Of a DNA stretch of 64,000 nt, positions 62,998 through 64,000 are shown one piece after another. The stretch lies in the NCBI RefSeq assembly GCF_016907655.1, contig NZ_JAFBCL010000001.1, positions 4,932,001 to 4,996,000 of the forward strand, in the 5' to 3' direction. Below the pieces are notes generated by a model, which saw only the letters and a list, made by a program, of their open reading frames with translations, had not been told where the DNA came from and did no database searches. This DNA is from Saccharothrix algeriensis. Lineage in GTDB: Bacteria > Actinomycetota > Actinomycetes > Mycobacteriales > Pseudonocardiaceae. The position numbers and the translations under genes were made by a program. The first letter of the stretch is position 1. Every line of letters begins with the position of its first letter.

Positions 62998-64000
62998 GTG
63001 AGCACTTCAGAAGCCTCCCGCCTGCTGCTGGTCGACGGCCACTCGATGGCCTACCGGGCGTTCTTCGCGCTGCCCAAGGAGAACTTCCAGACCGGCACGG
63101 GCCAGACCACCAACGCGGTCTACGGCTTCACGTCGATGCTCATCAACCTGCTGCGCGACGAGCAGCCCACGCACGTGGCGGTGGCGTTCGACGTCTCGCG
63201 CAAGACCTTCCGCACCGACGCCTACGCGGAGTACAAGGCCGGCCGCAGCGCGACGCCGGACGAGTTCCGCGGGCAGGTCAGCCTCATCAAGGACGTGCTG
63301 GGCACGCTCAACATCCCCACCCTGGCGAAGGAGGACTACGAGGCCGACGACGTCATCGCGACGCTCACCACCCAGGCCACCGACCTCGGCTACGAGGTCC
63401 TCATCTGCACCGGCGACCGGGACGCCCTGCAGCTGGTCAACGACCGGGTGACGGTGCTCTACCCGGTCAAGGGCGTGTCCGAGATGGCCCGCTACACCCC
63501 CGAGCTGGTGCTGGAGAAGCAGGGCGTCGAACCCGCCCGGTACGCCGACTACGCGGCGGTGCGCGGCGACTCCTCCGACAACCTGCCCAACACCCCCGGC
63601 GTCGGCCCGAAGACGATCGTGAAGCTGCTCAACCGGTTCGGCTCGCTCGACGGCCTGATCGACCACGTCGACGAGGTGCCCGGCAGGGTCGGCGAGGCCC
63701 TGCGCGCCAACCTGCCCAACATCATGCTCAACCGGCAGCTCACCGAGCTGGTCCGGGACGTGGAGCTGCCGGTCGGCCCGGCGGAGCTGGCGACCCGGCC
63801 GTGGGACCGCGACGCGGTGCACCGCCTGTTCGACGAGCTGGAGTTCCGCGTCCTGCGCGACCGGCTGTTCGCGACGCTGTCCACCGCCGAGCCCGAGGCC
63901 GAGGAGGGCTTCGAGGTCACCGGCGGCGCCGTGGCCCCCGGCGAGCTGGCGGCCTGGCTCGACGCCCACGCCCGGTCCGGCCGCGTCGGCCTGGCGCCGC
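62998..64000 (+). CDS. polA: DNA polymerase I, N-terminal part (runs off the window)
   Basis: 334 codons are visible. The 5'-3' exonuclease (FEN-type) domain has LLLVDGHSMAYRAFFALP, FDVSRKTFRTDAYAEYKAGR, EADDVIATL, CTGDRDALQLV and RGDSSDNLPNTPGVGPKT, so its metal-binding acids are present. The start of the 3'-5' exonuclease-like domain follows. GTG 62998 lies six bases after TAGACT, so the transcript is probably leaderless. Confidence 0.95.
   Translation, partial: MSTSEASRLLLVDGHSMAYRAFFALPKENFQTGTGQTTNAVYGFTSMLINLLRDEQPTHVAVAFDVSRKTFRTDAYAEYKAGRSATPDEFRGQVSLIKDVLGTLNIPTLAKEDYEADDVIATLTTQATDLGYEVLICTGDRDALQLVNDRVTVLYPVKGVSEMARYTPELVLEKQGVEPARYADYAAVRGDSSDNLPNTPGVGPKTIVKLLNRFGSLDGLIDHVDEVPGRVGEALRANLPNIMLNRQLTELVRDVELPVGPAELATRPWDRDAVHRLFDELEFRVLRDRLFATLSTAEPEAEEGFEVTGGAVAPGELAAWLDAHARSGRVGLAP

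Noticed and set aside
63007-63969. Long reverse-strand open frame opposite polA
   Set aside because: It is a GC-frame shadow with low-complexity Gly/Val/Arg composition, while the forward strand encodes clear DNA polymerase I.

Overview
The window is chromosomal DNA of a very GC-rich actinomycete. GC is strongly biased to third codon positions, GTG starts are common, and many starts sit 6-8 bases after a TANNNT -10 box (leaderless genes). An lsr2 gene, a WhiB-type regulator, an actinomycete integrative element and a thioesterase-polA arrangement fit Actinobacteria. The style suggests Pseudonocardiales (Saccharothrix/Actinosynnema/Lentzea-like), but that is inference.

Left chromosomal part (1-4500): a SigE-type sigma factor (5' end cut) with a coupled membrane protein, a fused PabA-PabB aminodeoxychorismate synthase, the nucleoid protein Lsr2, and an orphan CsoR-type copper sensor with a likely operator.

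Accessory region (4501-23830): a tRNA with a CAA anticodon (Leu) is the attachment site of an actinomycete integrative and conjugative element (AICE). Its 51-bp direct repeats lie at 4533-4583 and 22893-22943. Leftward genes encode integrase, excisionase, a DUF3987 helicase-like protein, a primase-polymerase, a repeat-rich ori/clt candidate, a TraB/FtsK translocase, Spd-like membrane proteins, a chain of overlapping small Cys-rich genes, a WhiB protein and an HTH protein. Rightward lie two XRE regulators, a Nudix hydrolase, an AT-richer ApeA-like HEPN gene (candidate phage defence) and a type I-E-like CRISPR array without cas genes. Right of the second att copy is debris of a related element: an integrase fragment, the 3' end of the same regulator, and a stray CRISPR-like repeat.

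Right chromosomal part (23830-64000): a methyltransferase, an HTH protein, a secreted S8 protease, and two FtsX-type ABC transporters flanking a two-component system and a lipoprotein. These are followed by a serine hydrolase, an M20 peptidase, a candidate phosphorothioate-sensing HNH endonuclease, RecQ with a coupled pentapeptide protein, a TetR regulator, an APC permease and a membrane NACHT NTPase. Next come a pair of long hairpin elements, several small enzymes, an aldehyde dehydrogenase with an unusual oxyanion motif, and a DinB-superfamily gene whose start codon lies inside a perfect LexA/SOS box. The window ends with the antiterminator-type regulator PdtaR, a complete Liv-type amino-acid ABC operon, a lipoprotein, a thioesterase and the start of polA.

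The most noteworthy items are the AICE with its defence-like cargo and tandem relic, the SBD-HNH candidate, the SOS-boxed DinB gene and the inverted pair of palindromic elements.
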